Virus record (IMG/VR): IMGVR_UViG_3300017786_000102 | Span: 1 to 27,543 of that record | Direction: 5' to 3' (one strand) | Length of the DNA: 27,543 nt | DNA from: a virus | Shown here: piece after piece, positions 8,601-16,600 of the stretch | Layout: every line of letters begins with the position of its first letter | Numbering within the stretch: position 1 is the stretch's first letter | Position numbers and translations under genes: made by a program | Notes under the pieces: model-generated | What the model saw: only the letters and a program-made list of their open reading frames with translations | What the model was told of the DNA's origin: nothing | The model's database searches: none

Positions 8601-11600
8601 GTTTCTATATTAAAGTCTAAATCTGAAAGGACCCATGCACCAGTCATTGCTCCGGTATCAATATCAATGTCATCACCGGCATATGTTGGGTGCGCATAAG
8701 TATTATTGATAGTAAGAGTTTGACCAGTTACAGATGTTGATATATTTGTACCACCGGCAATAGTTAATGTATCATCGTTGTTATCAGCAACTGCTGTTCC
8801 TGAGTCGCCTGATACATTTTTAAATATAAATTGTGAAGAACCTTTATCACTGTTTTTAATAGCAATTACATCGTCTGCAGGAGCACTAAATTGAATACCA
8901 CCGTTTTCTCTTAATATTAATGTATCATTATTGTTATCAGCAATGGCACTCGCTACTACATTAGTATTTGATCTTTGTGTTTGTACAGTTTTAAATATTT
9001 CCTGAGCAGAACCTTTATCATTATTAGCTAAAGTGATAGTAGCATTTCCAGATTGGTTAGCGGTAAACGTACCGGTACCAGTCATACCCGATCCACCTTC
9101 TACAGTTAGAGTACCATTACCAATAGTAACAGATCCTGTAGATGCTGTAGCTCCAGTAACGTGACCAAAGTCGTCAAACGTTAAAGATAAATCTTGAATA
9201 AACGTATTACCACCATTATTTTGAACAAGATCTACTGGTTCTGCAACAGCTTCATGAGCAATTGTAATTGTCGATGTACCATTTGAATGAGCATTTGATA
9301 AAGTAATATGATCACCGCCAACAAAGTTAACAGTATTTTCATTCTCTACTTGATCTACCTGTGTACCACCTTCTTGCAATACCCAGTATGGATTAGTTGC
9401 CTGATATCTAGTATCAAAGTCACCAGTTGTAATTGCGCTAATGTGACCTTCAGCTGTAAGTGTAAGTGATTTAATATACTTACCATCTTGAGCATTTACT
9501 TGACCAAAATTACCAGCAGTGCCTGTAAATACATCAGCATGAGATAAAGAAAGAATTTGAGTTCCTGCATTAGCAGAAACATTTACTACGTTATCATCAG
9601 TAAATGTGAGGGTGTCAGCATTACCATCGGCTTCAATAGTAACTGCCCCAACTAAAACATTTTTAAATATATCTTGCGATGAACCTTTATCTGTATTAAC
9701 ATAATTAGTTACAATTGTAGCACCAGTCTTAGTTACTGTTTCACTTAGACCTGAACCAGCGCTGAATGTTAAGTTATCAGATGGTCCAAAATCAACGCTT
9801 TCAATTTGAGGAGGATTAAGTGTAGCGGTTGAAAGAATTAGAGCTCCATCAGCTTCCCATCTACCATAAGTACCGTCACCATTATCATGACCATAGTTAT
9901 ATACAATACTGTGTGCGCCAGTTACGTTTGAAGCAACGCCGCTTGGACTTGTAATTGGGCCAACCTCAAGACCAAAACCACCAGTTGAAGGTTCAGATGT
10001 TAAACCGTTTCCAGCCAAGACCAATGTGTCTTCGACTGTTAGTGTTTCAGTATTAAGTTCAACAGTATCGCCTTCGACGTAAAGATCACCGGCAACATAT
10101 AAGTCTTTTCCAATACCAACACCGCCTGTAACAACTAATGCTCCAGTAGATGTTGAACTTGACGCAGTACTATTTAATATACTTGTTATCCCATCAATAG
10201 TAACAGTACTATTTAAATCAGTATGACCATCAACTCTAGCAGTTCCTAGAGTAAAGAAGTTACCACTAGCTGCCGTAACTTTAAACTTATCAGCGCCACC
10301 TGCACCAATTCTAAAGTTACCATCAACACCGGCTGTACCGTCAACAGAAAGAGTTCCATCGATCTGTGTATTACCATTTGATCCAGTGACATTAAACTTA
10401 TTATTGCCAATTCTTAAGTTGCCATCAACGCCTAAGTTTTGAGCAATCGTAGTCGCTCCTGTTGCTGCAGCAACTTTAAATTTAGCATCTGAATATTCTG
10501 TACCACCAATTCTAAAGTTACCATCAACACCTAAAGTTGAATTAAGTTCAGTAACTCCATCAACTGTAAGAGTTGAATTTAAATCAGTTGCTCCGTCTAC
10601 GTTTAATGTTGTATCAAAATCTACTGCTGATTGGACATTAAGCGTTCCATCAATTTGTGTATTACCGCTTGTTGCTGTTACATTAAATTTATTAGAACCA
10701 ACTCTTAGATCACCATCAATACCGGTATAGCCATCAACTTCTAATGTGCCATCAATTTGTGTATTGCCATTTGCCGCATTAACATTAAATTTATTATTTC
10801 CAACTCTAAGACTACCATCAATTCCGGCTGTACCATCAACTTCTAAATTATTTTCAACTGTAAGATTGTTCTTAAATGTTCCATTGGTATTATTTGCTAT
10901 GAAAAACTCTTGATTAGCTCCAGATCTAAGAGATAATTGAGCAGAACTATGTGTAAGTCTACCAAATTCATTACCATCATCTTTCAATACAATATGATTA
11001 TTGCCCGTATCTAAATTAATATTAGATGAGGAATTAATTGTAAATGTTCCTGAAGTTATATCAAATGCATTAGCGCCAGCAGTAATTTCATGAGTTGAAG
11101 CGTCGAAGACTCCTTCAATTTCATTAATAGCGCCAACTAAGAAATTAGCTTGTGTGTCAAGAGTAACAGAACCGGCGGTATGAATATCATCATATATTTC
11201 ATTAATAGCGTCTAGGATCGAAGTTTTGTCTGCTGTTTTAAGATCAGACATTTCTCTTCTAGATCCGCCAGATCCAGCATTACCAGAATTAAATATATCA
11301 GCTTCTATTTCGTTAATCGCGTCAACAATGTTTGTATTAGTTGTGTGAAGGGATGTTAAAGATCCACTTGTATTAATATCATCATAGATATTTTTTATTG
11401 CTGTACTAATATCACCGCCTTGAGCTGAGTAATCAGTAAGACCAATTTCTAAATCTAGGACATTTACTGCGCCTGTTAGTGAAGTCGAATCAGCATCATC
11501 AACCGGGCCAGCGTTATCGAATACCATATCACCAATTTGAAATTCGTGTTCATTAATAGCGCCTTTAACATTATAAGCAGCAGTATTAAGACCATAATTT

Positions 11601-13375
11601 GTTCTAGCAGATGTATCTGATTTTAAGAAACCTTCGAACTCATTGATTGCTGCAATAAGGTTATGGCTATTTGTGTTAAGATCATAATTTGTTCTTGCTG
11701 TATTATCATCTCTAATTACATTTTCTAATTCATTAATTGCTGATACAGCATCGGTGGTAACATTAGTATCTAATGTAGCATGATTACCAAGTTCAGTTCT
11801 TAGTTCCTCAACAGCCTCTTTAAAATAATCAGCAGATAATCCAGCAAATGATACCCCAGTACCATTAACAAAAAGTTCGCTATGAATTTCATTAATAGCG
11901 TCTAGGATTGAAGTTTTGTCTGTGGTTAAAAGATCAGATCTAGTTCTTTTTGTTGCGCCTTCACCATTAAACAAATCTTCTTCTAATTCATTAACAGCTT
12001 CGGTAAGATCATCAGCCGAAGTGTGAAGAGCAAGATCACCAACTTCTATATGAAGTTGCTCAAGTGCTTTCGAAATAGTATTATCAGTAGAAGAGATTGT
12101 GTGGAAATTAGTATGATTACCAATCTGATCTTCATGTTCTCTTATTGCTGCAGTTAGATTAGCAGCACCATCAGTTCCTAAGTTAGCAAGAGTAACATCC
12201 CCAACTTCTGCATGTAATTGATTCAGAGCACCGGTAATTGTGTTATTAGAATCTCCAGCATCAACAGTGCTAATACTTTCATTACCAATTTGATCTTCGT
12301 GTTCTCTAATAGCAGTTTCTACAGTTGAAGCTGTTGTACCCATTGCTCCAGCAGTAATTGTTCCAAGTTCAGCATCGTGTTCATTAATTGCTAGAACTAA
12401 GTCATTAGCAGCAGTTGTTAAACTTTCAACTGTACCAATATCATCCTGTAATTCGTTAATTGCAGCTACAAGATCTAAAGAAAAGAGTTTAATTTGATTA
12501 GCATTAGATGCTGGAGTAGTTAATTGTACATATGTTCCATACGTGTTATCAACTTCAACTAATGGGCCGTGGTTAGATCCAGTAATAGTATTACTACTAC
12601 CTAATGCTCTAATTAAAGTTGAAGCATTAAATGAACCATTATAAGTTTTAACTCTTATAACACCATCAGATACAGAATGCAAAGTACCATACCAAGAAGC
12701 GTTTGACTCAACGTCAGATTGAGTAGTTTCGCTTGACCCCTGATAAATTGTAACGCCTTCTGTATAATTTGTTAATGTTGGAGATCCAGTTTGAGTAATA
12801 GTCGCTTTAATATTTGCGACATGGAAACTATTAGGACCTATTCCTTGAGTAAGCTCTGTTCCAGCATTGTAAACTCTTACGATACCAACAGGATATGATT
12901 CAGTTACAATTCTAATTACATTTGCGCTATCAACTGTATCTGGAGAAGTGGCTCCAACTTTAAGATCAGATGATGTACTAAATACGCCAGAAGAATCTCT
13001 TACAAGAATTTTATCAGCAGTTGCTGATACAATATAAGCTTGCCAACTTGGAGTTCCACTAGTTCCTTGATAAATAACAGCATCTTGAACATATGATGCA
13101 TCAAGAGAAGAAACAGATTCTAGAATAATATAACCAGAAGTATTATCAACAGTATGAGCTGGACTAGTCTCAAATCTGGCTGTTTTTGCTGGAGACGAAG
13201 TATCAGAACCAGCAAAAAGTGTTTGGCCGGCTGATGCTGAATAGACATATGTCTTATCAGCCATTAAAGCATTAAGTTGCTCATTATCACCTAAGTGAAG
13301 AGAAATTTCGTTTGACTTTTGTCTAAGTTTCTCTAGTGTGTCCGTTTTATAAATTCTAGTTTCTTTGTTAGCCAT
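5603..13375 (-). CDS. Very long tail fibre (2590 residues) with C-terminal S74 self-cleaving chaperone
   Basis: ATG overlaps the stop of the 74-residue gene (TAATG). Domains in order: an N-terminal beta-rich region (1-300) with YPVGIVRVYNAGTELTQG, probably the virion-attachment end; 17 AINE-type helical repeats (about 299-759); a run of KFxVxAxxGNTQIDG beta modules (about 851-1051); then a long beta-repeat shaft with three DKGSxQxIFKxV units, two DGKYIKS...GHIxAIT...DFDxRY units and two GTxTTVNxETL-type cassettes. The C-terminus is a peptidase S74 domain starting at SDERLKENI. Ser2486 and Lys2491 match the known Ser-Lys dyad spacing, so self-cleavage before Ser2486 is expected after trimer folding. 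GLIAQDVEKVLP and a terminal coiled coil follow. It is probably the main long host-recognition fibre; trimerisation is inferred from the family. Confidence 0.92.
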   Translation of the reverse strand: MANKETRIYKTDTLEKLRQKSNEISLHLGDNEQLNALMADKTYVYSASAGQTLFAGSDTSSPAKTARFETSPAHTVDNTSGYIILESVSSLDASYVQDAVIYQGTSGTPSWQAYIVSATADKILVRDSSGVFSTSSDLKVGATSPDTVDSANVIRIVTESYPVGIVRVYNAGTELTQGIGPNSFHVANIKATITQTGSPTLTNYTEGVTIYQGSSETTQSDVESNASWYGTLHSVSDGVIRVKTYNGSFNASTLIRALGSSNTITGSNHGPLVEVDNTYGTYVQLTTPASNANQIKLFSLDLVAAINELQDDIGTVESLTTAANDLVLAINEHDAELGTITAGAMGTTASTVETAIREHEDQIGNESISTVDAGDSNNTITGALNQLHAEVGDVTLANLGTDGAANLTAAIREHEDQIGNHTNFHTISSTDNTISKALEQLHIEVGDLALHTSADDLTEAVNELEEDLFNGEGATKRTRSDLLTTDKTSILDAINEIHSELFVNGTGVSFAGLSADYFKEAVEELRTELGNHATLDTNVTTDAVSAINELENVIRDDNTARTNYDLNTNSHNLIAAINEFEGFLKSDTSARTNYGLNTAAYNVKGAINEHEFQIGDMVFDNAGPVDDADSTSLTGAVNVLDLEIGLTDYSAQGGDISTAIKNIYDDINTSGSLTSLHTTNTNIVDAINEIEADIFNSGNAGSGGSRREMSDLKTADKTSILDAINEIYDDIHTAGSVTLDTQANFLVGAINEIEGVFDASTHEITAGANAFDITSGTFTINSSSNINLDTGNNHIVLKDDGNEFGRLTHSSAQLSLRSGANQEFFIANNTNGTFKNNLTVENNLEVDGTAGIDGSLRVGNNKFNVNAANGNTQIDGTLEVDGYTGIDGDLRVGSNKFNVTATSGNTQIDGTLNVQSAVDFDTTLNVDGATDLNSTLTVDGVTELNSTLGVDGNFRIGGTEYSDAKFKVAAATGATTIAQNLGVDGNLRIGNNKFNVTGSNGNTQIDGTLSVDGTAGVDGNFRIGAGGADKFKVTAASGNFFTLGTARVDGHTDLNSTVTIDGITSILNSTASSSTSTGALVVTGGVGIGKDLYVAGDLYVEGDTVELNTETLTVEDTLVLAGNGLTSEPSTGGFGLEVGPITSPSGVASNVTGAHSIVYNYGHDNGDGTYGRWEADGALILSTATLNPPQIESVDFGPSDNLTFSAGSGLSETVTKTGATIVTNYVNTDKGSSQDIFKNVLVGAVTIEADGNADTLTFTDDNVVNVSANAGTQILSLSHADVFTGTAGNFGQVNAQDGKYIKSLTLTAEGHISAITTGDFDTRYQATNPYWVLQEGGTQVDQVENENTVNFVGGDHITLSNAHSNGTSTITIAHEAVAEPVDLVQNNGGNTFIQDLSLTFDDFGHVTGATASTGSVTIGNGTLTVEGGSGMTGTGTFTANQSGNATITLANNDKGSAQEIFKTVQTQRSNTNVVASAIADNNNDTLILRENGGIQFSAPADDVIAIKNSDKGSSQFIFKNVSGDSGTAVADNNDDTLTIAGGTNISTSVTGQTLTINNTYAHPTYAGDDIDIDTGAMTGAWVLSDLDFNIETDTLGHVVDANGTFAKRQLTLSNLGYDGWDLYVEGTKKADINVNGVVNFGDDGFLTTSFAAASNNKVSFGHPVSGVTAGDYGQSGVEDGKYIKSVTVDSRGHITAITADDFDNRYDNYDNWHLTADSGGTAQIDSNETVDIAGGNKINTVRSGNTVTVNLDSNHGFLTSQRTATFQAVNSGVDADDVILRLNDGVNDDVRITDSGTVTVSYTNAGQFNIHGADTNTDVNVNKANLEARLAQVDGTVYIGNTSATNNIVVRGNFEVQGTQTTVNQETLKISDNKIILNSDQPNSTPTQDSFVEVERGSYVNAYIKWNESDNRWQYAEGDTALTIRNFSRADDDADKTTFKVEVDDNGQATITKNETLGIRGGTAISTDYVTTVAGENHTLQVKHSDVGRNDPGVGTATLAYQGTFSAITGVSSNAQGHITGVNTTQFTMPAGAVPNNGTLDINEGSLIDLTITGGDFTADKATETDITINVDLNELTNMGDATAIVGTQDFLPILDNGVQKKKKISTITLSDFNNDQGWTSNVGDITKVAITAGVGLVGSVTTNSGDHVQTLKANLISDTLRNVTAQGISTTANRTYAVMPDSDGDLVVNVPWSDSNTNQLTTFQVEDGDGHEVTISQGKEWKFVEGEDAINASGDNYININWSDTSTGSDADPYDLKFSHKRTTRTNTTNGSATTSFGGSFTIVDGVTTNATGHVTGVNTKTITMPSNPNTDKFLNDVSTVDNGANMILRHSMSNGTSHDVGITAGTNITLTPGTETFSIATTAEVNQNAYAYFNVNEYDSATQSPVNQVAGAADTKTDTFALNFWKGFDVSGSNNTATIKLHNDRRSQYSNEDIYIGGNTHDYIFADASHGLRFYTANAEEMRLEDDGDLHVDGDVIAFSTTVSDERLKENIQVVDNALDKVSQLKGVTFDWKKDGEHSAGLIAQDVEKVLPSAVKEKGLPFKANDDQEYKTVEYSQVTSLLVEAIKELREENKLLRAEIESLKDINK
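5606..5920 (-). other. Peptidase S74 intramolecular chaperone domain of the 2590-residue fibre
   Basis: Encodes residues 2486-2590. SDERLKENI carries Ser2486 and Lys2491 (spacing of five), the catalytic pair known from phage endosialidase-type chaperones. GLIAQDVEKVLPSAV and VEYSQVTSLLVEAIKEL are the typical following motifs, and the last 30 residues form a heptad coiled coil. In the family this domain drives trimer folding and is then released by autocleavage. Confidence 0.9.
5608..5615 (-). promoter_or_regulatory. Probable late promoter box for the 113-72-499 gene trio
   Basis: TATAAATA on the minus strand overlaps the last codons (Asp-Ile-Asn-Lys) of the 2590-residue gene. With T4 spacing, the transcript would start near 5602, leaving a 12-base leader that begins AGGAAATG and so contains the SD. 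The fit to a gene boundary is good, but the box overlaps coding sequence and could be chance. Confidence 0.5.
10225..10825 (-). repeat. Tandem KFxVxAxxGNTQIDG beta modules in the 2590-residue fibre
   Basis: Five copies of a pattern with an R(V/I)G line, then KFxV, then a GNTQIDG-type turn, spread over fibre residues of about 851-1051, two of them degenerate. Between them are short DLNSTLTVDG-like strands. They look like a beta-helical shaft built by repeated duplication. Sequence divergence at the DNA level is moderate. Confidence 0.75.
11196..11232 (-). repeat. Copy A of a 37-base near-identical direct repeat
   Basis: Thirty-seven bases match 11886-11922 with a single difference (C at 11219, T at 11909). 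Both copies encode DKTSILDAINEI within the AINE array and the protein similarity extends further upstream, which points to a fairly recent internal duplication or recombination. Confidence 0.8.
11886..11922 (-). repeat. Copy B of a 37-base near-identical direct repeat
   Basis: Partner of 11196-11232, lying 690 bases away in the same frame of the 2590-residue fibre gene. See that entry for the match. Confidence 0.8.
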
Positions 13376-13599
13376 TATTTTCCACCAATTAGTTTCTGTA
13401 ACATTTTCTTAATTTCAGCAACATCGCTCTTAAGATTATCTATATCTTTACTCTGTTGAGCATCTATCAATTGTTTATCTTTCGTAGCTTTGATCTGTAC
13501 TCTTCGTGCTAAATAAGCATCGTTATTAGTATTTATAATAGCTTTAGTGACGGTATCTCGCTCAAGTCCAGGTTTATCTTTTACTTTTTTATTAGCCAT
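13375..13599 (-). CDS. Small coiled-coil protein of 74 residues coupled to the long fibre
   Basis: ATG with GGAGAT about 9 bases upstream; the TAA stop overlaps the ATG of the 2590-residue fibre (TAATG). The product is highly charged. KPGLERDTVTKAIINTNNDAYLARR forms the N-terminal half and a C-terminal heptad stretch (DIDNLKSDVAEIKKMLQKLI) predicts a coiled coil. No signal peptide or membrane segment is seen. Similar short proteins with a KPGL...AIxNT...AYxxRR pattern accompany fibre genes in marine T4-like phages, as far as I recall, without an assigned role. The size and fold type are reminiscent of T4 gp57A, a 79-residue helical fibre-assembly chaperone, but there is no evident sequence identity. 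It could equally be a minor virion component. Confidence 0.75.
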   Translation of the reverse strand: MANKKVKDKPGLERDTVTKAIINTNNDAYLARRVQIKATKDKQLIDAQQSKDIDNLKSDVAEIKKMLQKLIGGK

Positions 13600-13613
13600 T
13601 TAATTTATCTCCA

Positions 13614-16600
13614 TTAAGTAGCAGCAATAGCTCTAAAATCTTTTACAGTAGGTGGAGTTGCTGAATTTTGCGATCTTAAAATAATTTTAAATGCCATTGA
13701 ACCAAAGCTACCAGTAGGATCAATTGAGTATTTAACTTCATTATAAACATCGTCGCTATTATTTATAGGGACATCATTTGCTGGTAAAGCGTACGTCCAA
13801 TCAACTAGATCAAAATCAACATCTGAACCCGCGGGGAGAGTTTTATAATATAAGTCGACATTAGTACCAGAAGGTCTATTAATTGACATATAAAGATCAA
13901 TAACATCAGCTTCTTCAACTAAATCAATTTTCTTAGTTATGTACTTACAAAGCTCTGATCCACCATAAGCATTTGTTTCAGCAGTAGTTCCATTATCCCC
14001 AATTTTATTTTGTACAGTAACGACAGATAATCTATTAGCATCAAGAACTGGACTTAAATGATCTTTATTACTCGTAAATACTGCCTTTAATTTGAATGTC
14101 TTTACACCACTATCTTCATTGGATGGAGAAGAAATAACCTTTGGCGTAGAAAAGAATTCATTCATATTGGGTAATACTTCAATTTCATCTTGAGCTTGAT
14201 AAGCCGTTTCAGATCCATCAATTGATTGCTGGGACGTTGAAACTAAATAATATCTAATATCTGTTTCTGGTAATATCATTTGAGACGCTATAATATTACA
14301 TAAGTCAAAATGTCTATTTTCAGTGGCAGTTATATTTGAACCACCTCCAGCGCCAACGCCTGTTGAATTATTAGTTGATACAGCTGAGTCTTTAGCTGTA
14401 ATAGTATATGAATCATGTGTAATATTAGAAATTATATGAGTTCCATTGATTTTGTCTGCAGCAATACCATTAAACGCTTCTGCTCCCGCAATAATAACAG
14501 TTGATGAAGCTTGATGCATGCCATGATTAGGATGTAGAACTGTAATAACTCCTGAATTTTGAGATGTAGATAAAGCGTCAGCTTTAAGATTTCTAGGTTG
14601 TATAACATCGTTTACAAATGTTACTTCCTTAGATGCATTAACACTAAATTTAGCTCTATTTAAAGTAAATTTAAGATCTTTACTTTGATCTGGAGTCCAG
14701 GTAGAAGCATTTTGAGACGTAAAGAATGAACCCCCATGTGGTTGCTTATTAATTCTATAATTAGTATTAGTTACATCAAACCCACCCATTTCAGCAACCC
14801 AAGCTTCATATTCATCGCAATCTGCTTGTATAACAATAGCATATTCTTGATCTTGCTGTAAATAAACAGGAGTTTCGAAAGTAAATCTAGTTGAGCTAGA
14901 AGCAGTTTCTGATATATTAACATCCCCAGGAAACACATTAACTTCACTTCCCGGAATGGTCGTTTGAGTTGGTATACCATTTTCAACAGTAACAATACTT
15001 ACGCTGACAGGAATTTGAACATCGTCTCCAGTTTTTACATTATACTTAGTTCTAAAAAATAAATCAATAGAGCTTGCAAATAAGCCACCTTGTTTTTCTA
15101 TAAGAATTGTTTGCGCTAGTGGATCATGCCAAGTAGTAGTTGTTCTTCTAAAGGTTTCACTAATAACTCTGCTTTGATTTAGTCGACTAGTTTCTAATCT
15201 AGGAACTTTAGTATTAGTAATAGTCCTTTGTGTAGATTCAATAAGACCTTGAGCATGAAACATTGTTTCAGCTCCAGTACCTTCAGCTTGTTTATCATTA
15301 GTTTGAGAATCAGATAATCTAAATTCTTTAGTACCAGTTTTAAACTTTACAGTATTATTTCTAGGAATAATAAACGTACCTGTAATTTCACCTTTATTAT
15401 CAGTAGATAAAGTTCCACTTCCGGATCCTGGATGCGACGTCCTACCTGAATAGTTTAATACTGAAGTAGTTTCAGACCACTCTTGATATGCTTCTTCTCT
15501 ACAGAACGCTGTAACATTAACATCATTAAAGAATGCATATATCTTAGTATTTGGTTTCATTCGAGTAGCTTTAAAGTAAATTTTTCTTGATCTCATAAAT
15601 GGAACAAAGTTAACTTCAACTATTCTATTTCCACTATCTCTAGTTACAGTGTCAAAAGTGACGTCAGTTCTTAATCCAGTTCTTGATTGATTATGGCTAA
15701 GAGTTGTAGTAGTTGTAGTATCTCTTCTAATGTTTCCTCTTCTTCTTCCTCTACGATTTCGGAAACCTTCTTGTCTCCACCAAGCTCTTCTCTCTGAACG
15801 AGTAGTTCTTCTAGAGGATACTTCAGTTTCTACTTGTCTACCAGTCCAGTTAGTTTCCCATTCGTTCCAAACAGTACCAAGAATACCTTCTTCTTTAGCT
15901 CTTTCAACAAACTGGTTATATTGACCATCATCATTAATAATAATATCCGGTCTAACATCAACTTCTTTCCATTCATCTGATTCTGGCGAAAGATGAACTC
16001 TACCATTCCAAGTAAACACATTATACGGGTTTACATTTATAGCTACAGATGCATAAGGTTGTTTAGTATGAGCAACTTGAGTAAATGGCATTGTCCAAAC
16101 TGAGCCAGTTTTCTGAGCAGTTCCGGCAATATTAGAAGCAGTAATAAGATTGACATTATTAGCTGGACACTCAGGCCTTAATATTCCATTTTCTTTATCA
16201 ACAGATTCACTACATTCTGGATGTCCCATATTAGCTACTGATTGGTCTTTAAATGAATCTACAAGCATACCATTTTTAAATCTGCTAAATCCACTGCCGT
16301 CAACCATATGAACATCAGCAGCTGACTGTTCTAGCAAAGATAAAGAAGTATAATATTCTAAATTTTTAATTCTTTTATCAAGCTTACCAATATCACGCAT
16401 TGTGTATCTTTTATTATCCTTTATTTCAGGAATAATATCGGCTAAATCAAATATATAAGGCTTTAACTTTAAAGAGTATAGTGTAAGGCCATCTTCTTTA
16501 TCTTCTGGTGGTTGCGGATATGGCGATGGAACGCCTTTAATAATTTCAAAAGCACCATCTCTTTTAATAATAAGCTTATCAATTCTGGGAAGATAATAAT

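Larger units (their letters stand above)
11101..12480 (-). repeat. Array of 17 AINE helical repeats in the 2590-residue fibre
   Basis: I count 17 units of the form hxxAINExExxIG (variants AIREHEDQIG, ALNQLHAEVG, AVNELEEDL) between residues of about 299 and 759, roughly every 28 residues. The units are short amphipathic helices with hydrophobic positions suited to a trimeric coiled coil, separated by Thr/Asn/Asp-rich loops. Such units occur singly in many phage fibres; the long run here suggests an extended segmented stalk. Confidence 0.8.

Noticed and set aside
10225-12480. Periodic repeats suggesting a CRISPR array
   Set aside because: The periodicity follows codons of a fibre protein, units are diverged at DNA level, and no constant-length repeat-spacer pattern or cas gene is present.
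13530-13767. Two TATAAATA matches (13530-13537 and 13760-13767) on the minus strand
   Set aside because: Both lie inside coding sequence (Ile-Asn codons). With this base composition about three such matches are expected by chance on one strand, so I do not call promoters there, though one could serve the 74-residue gene and the long fibre.
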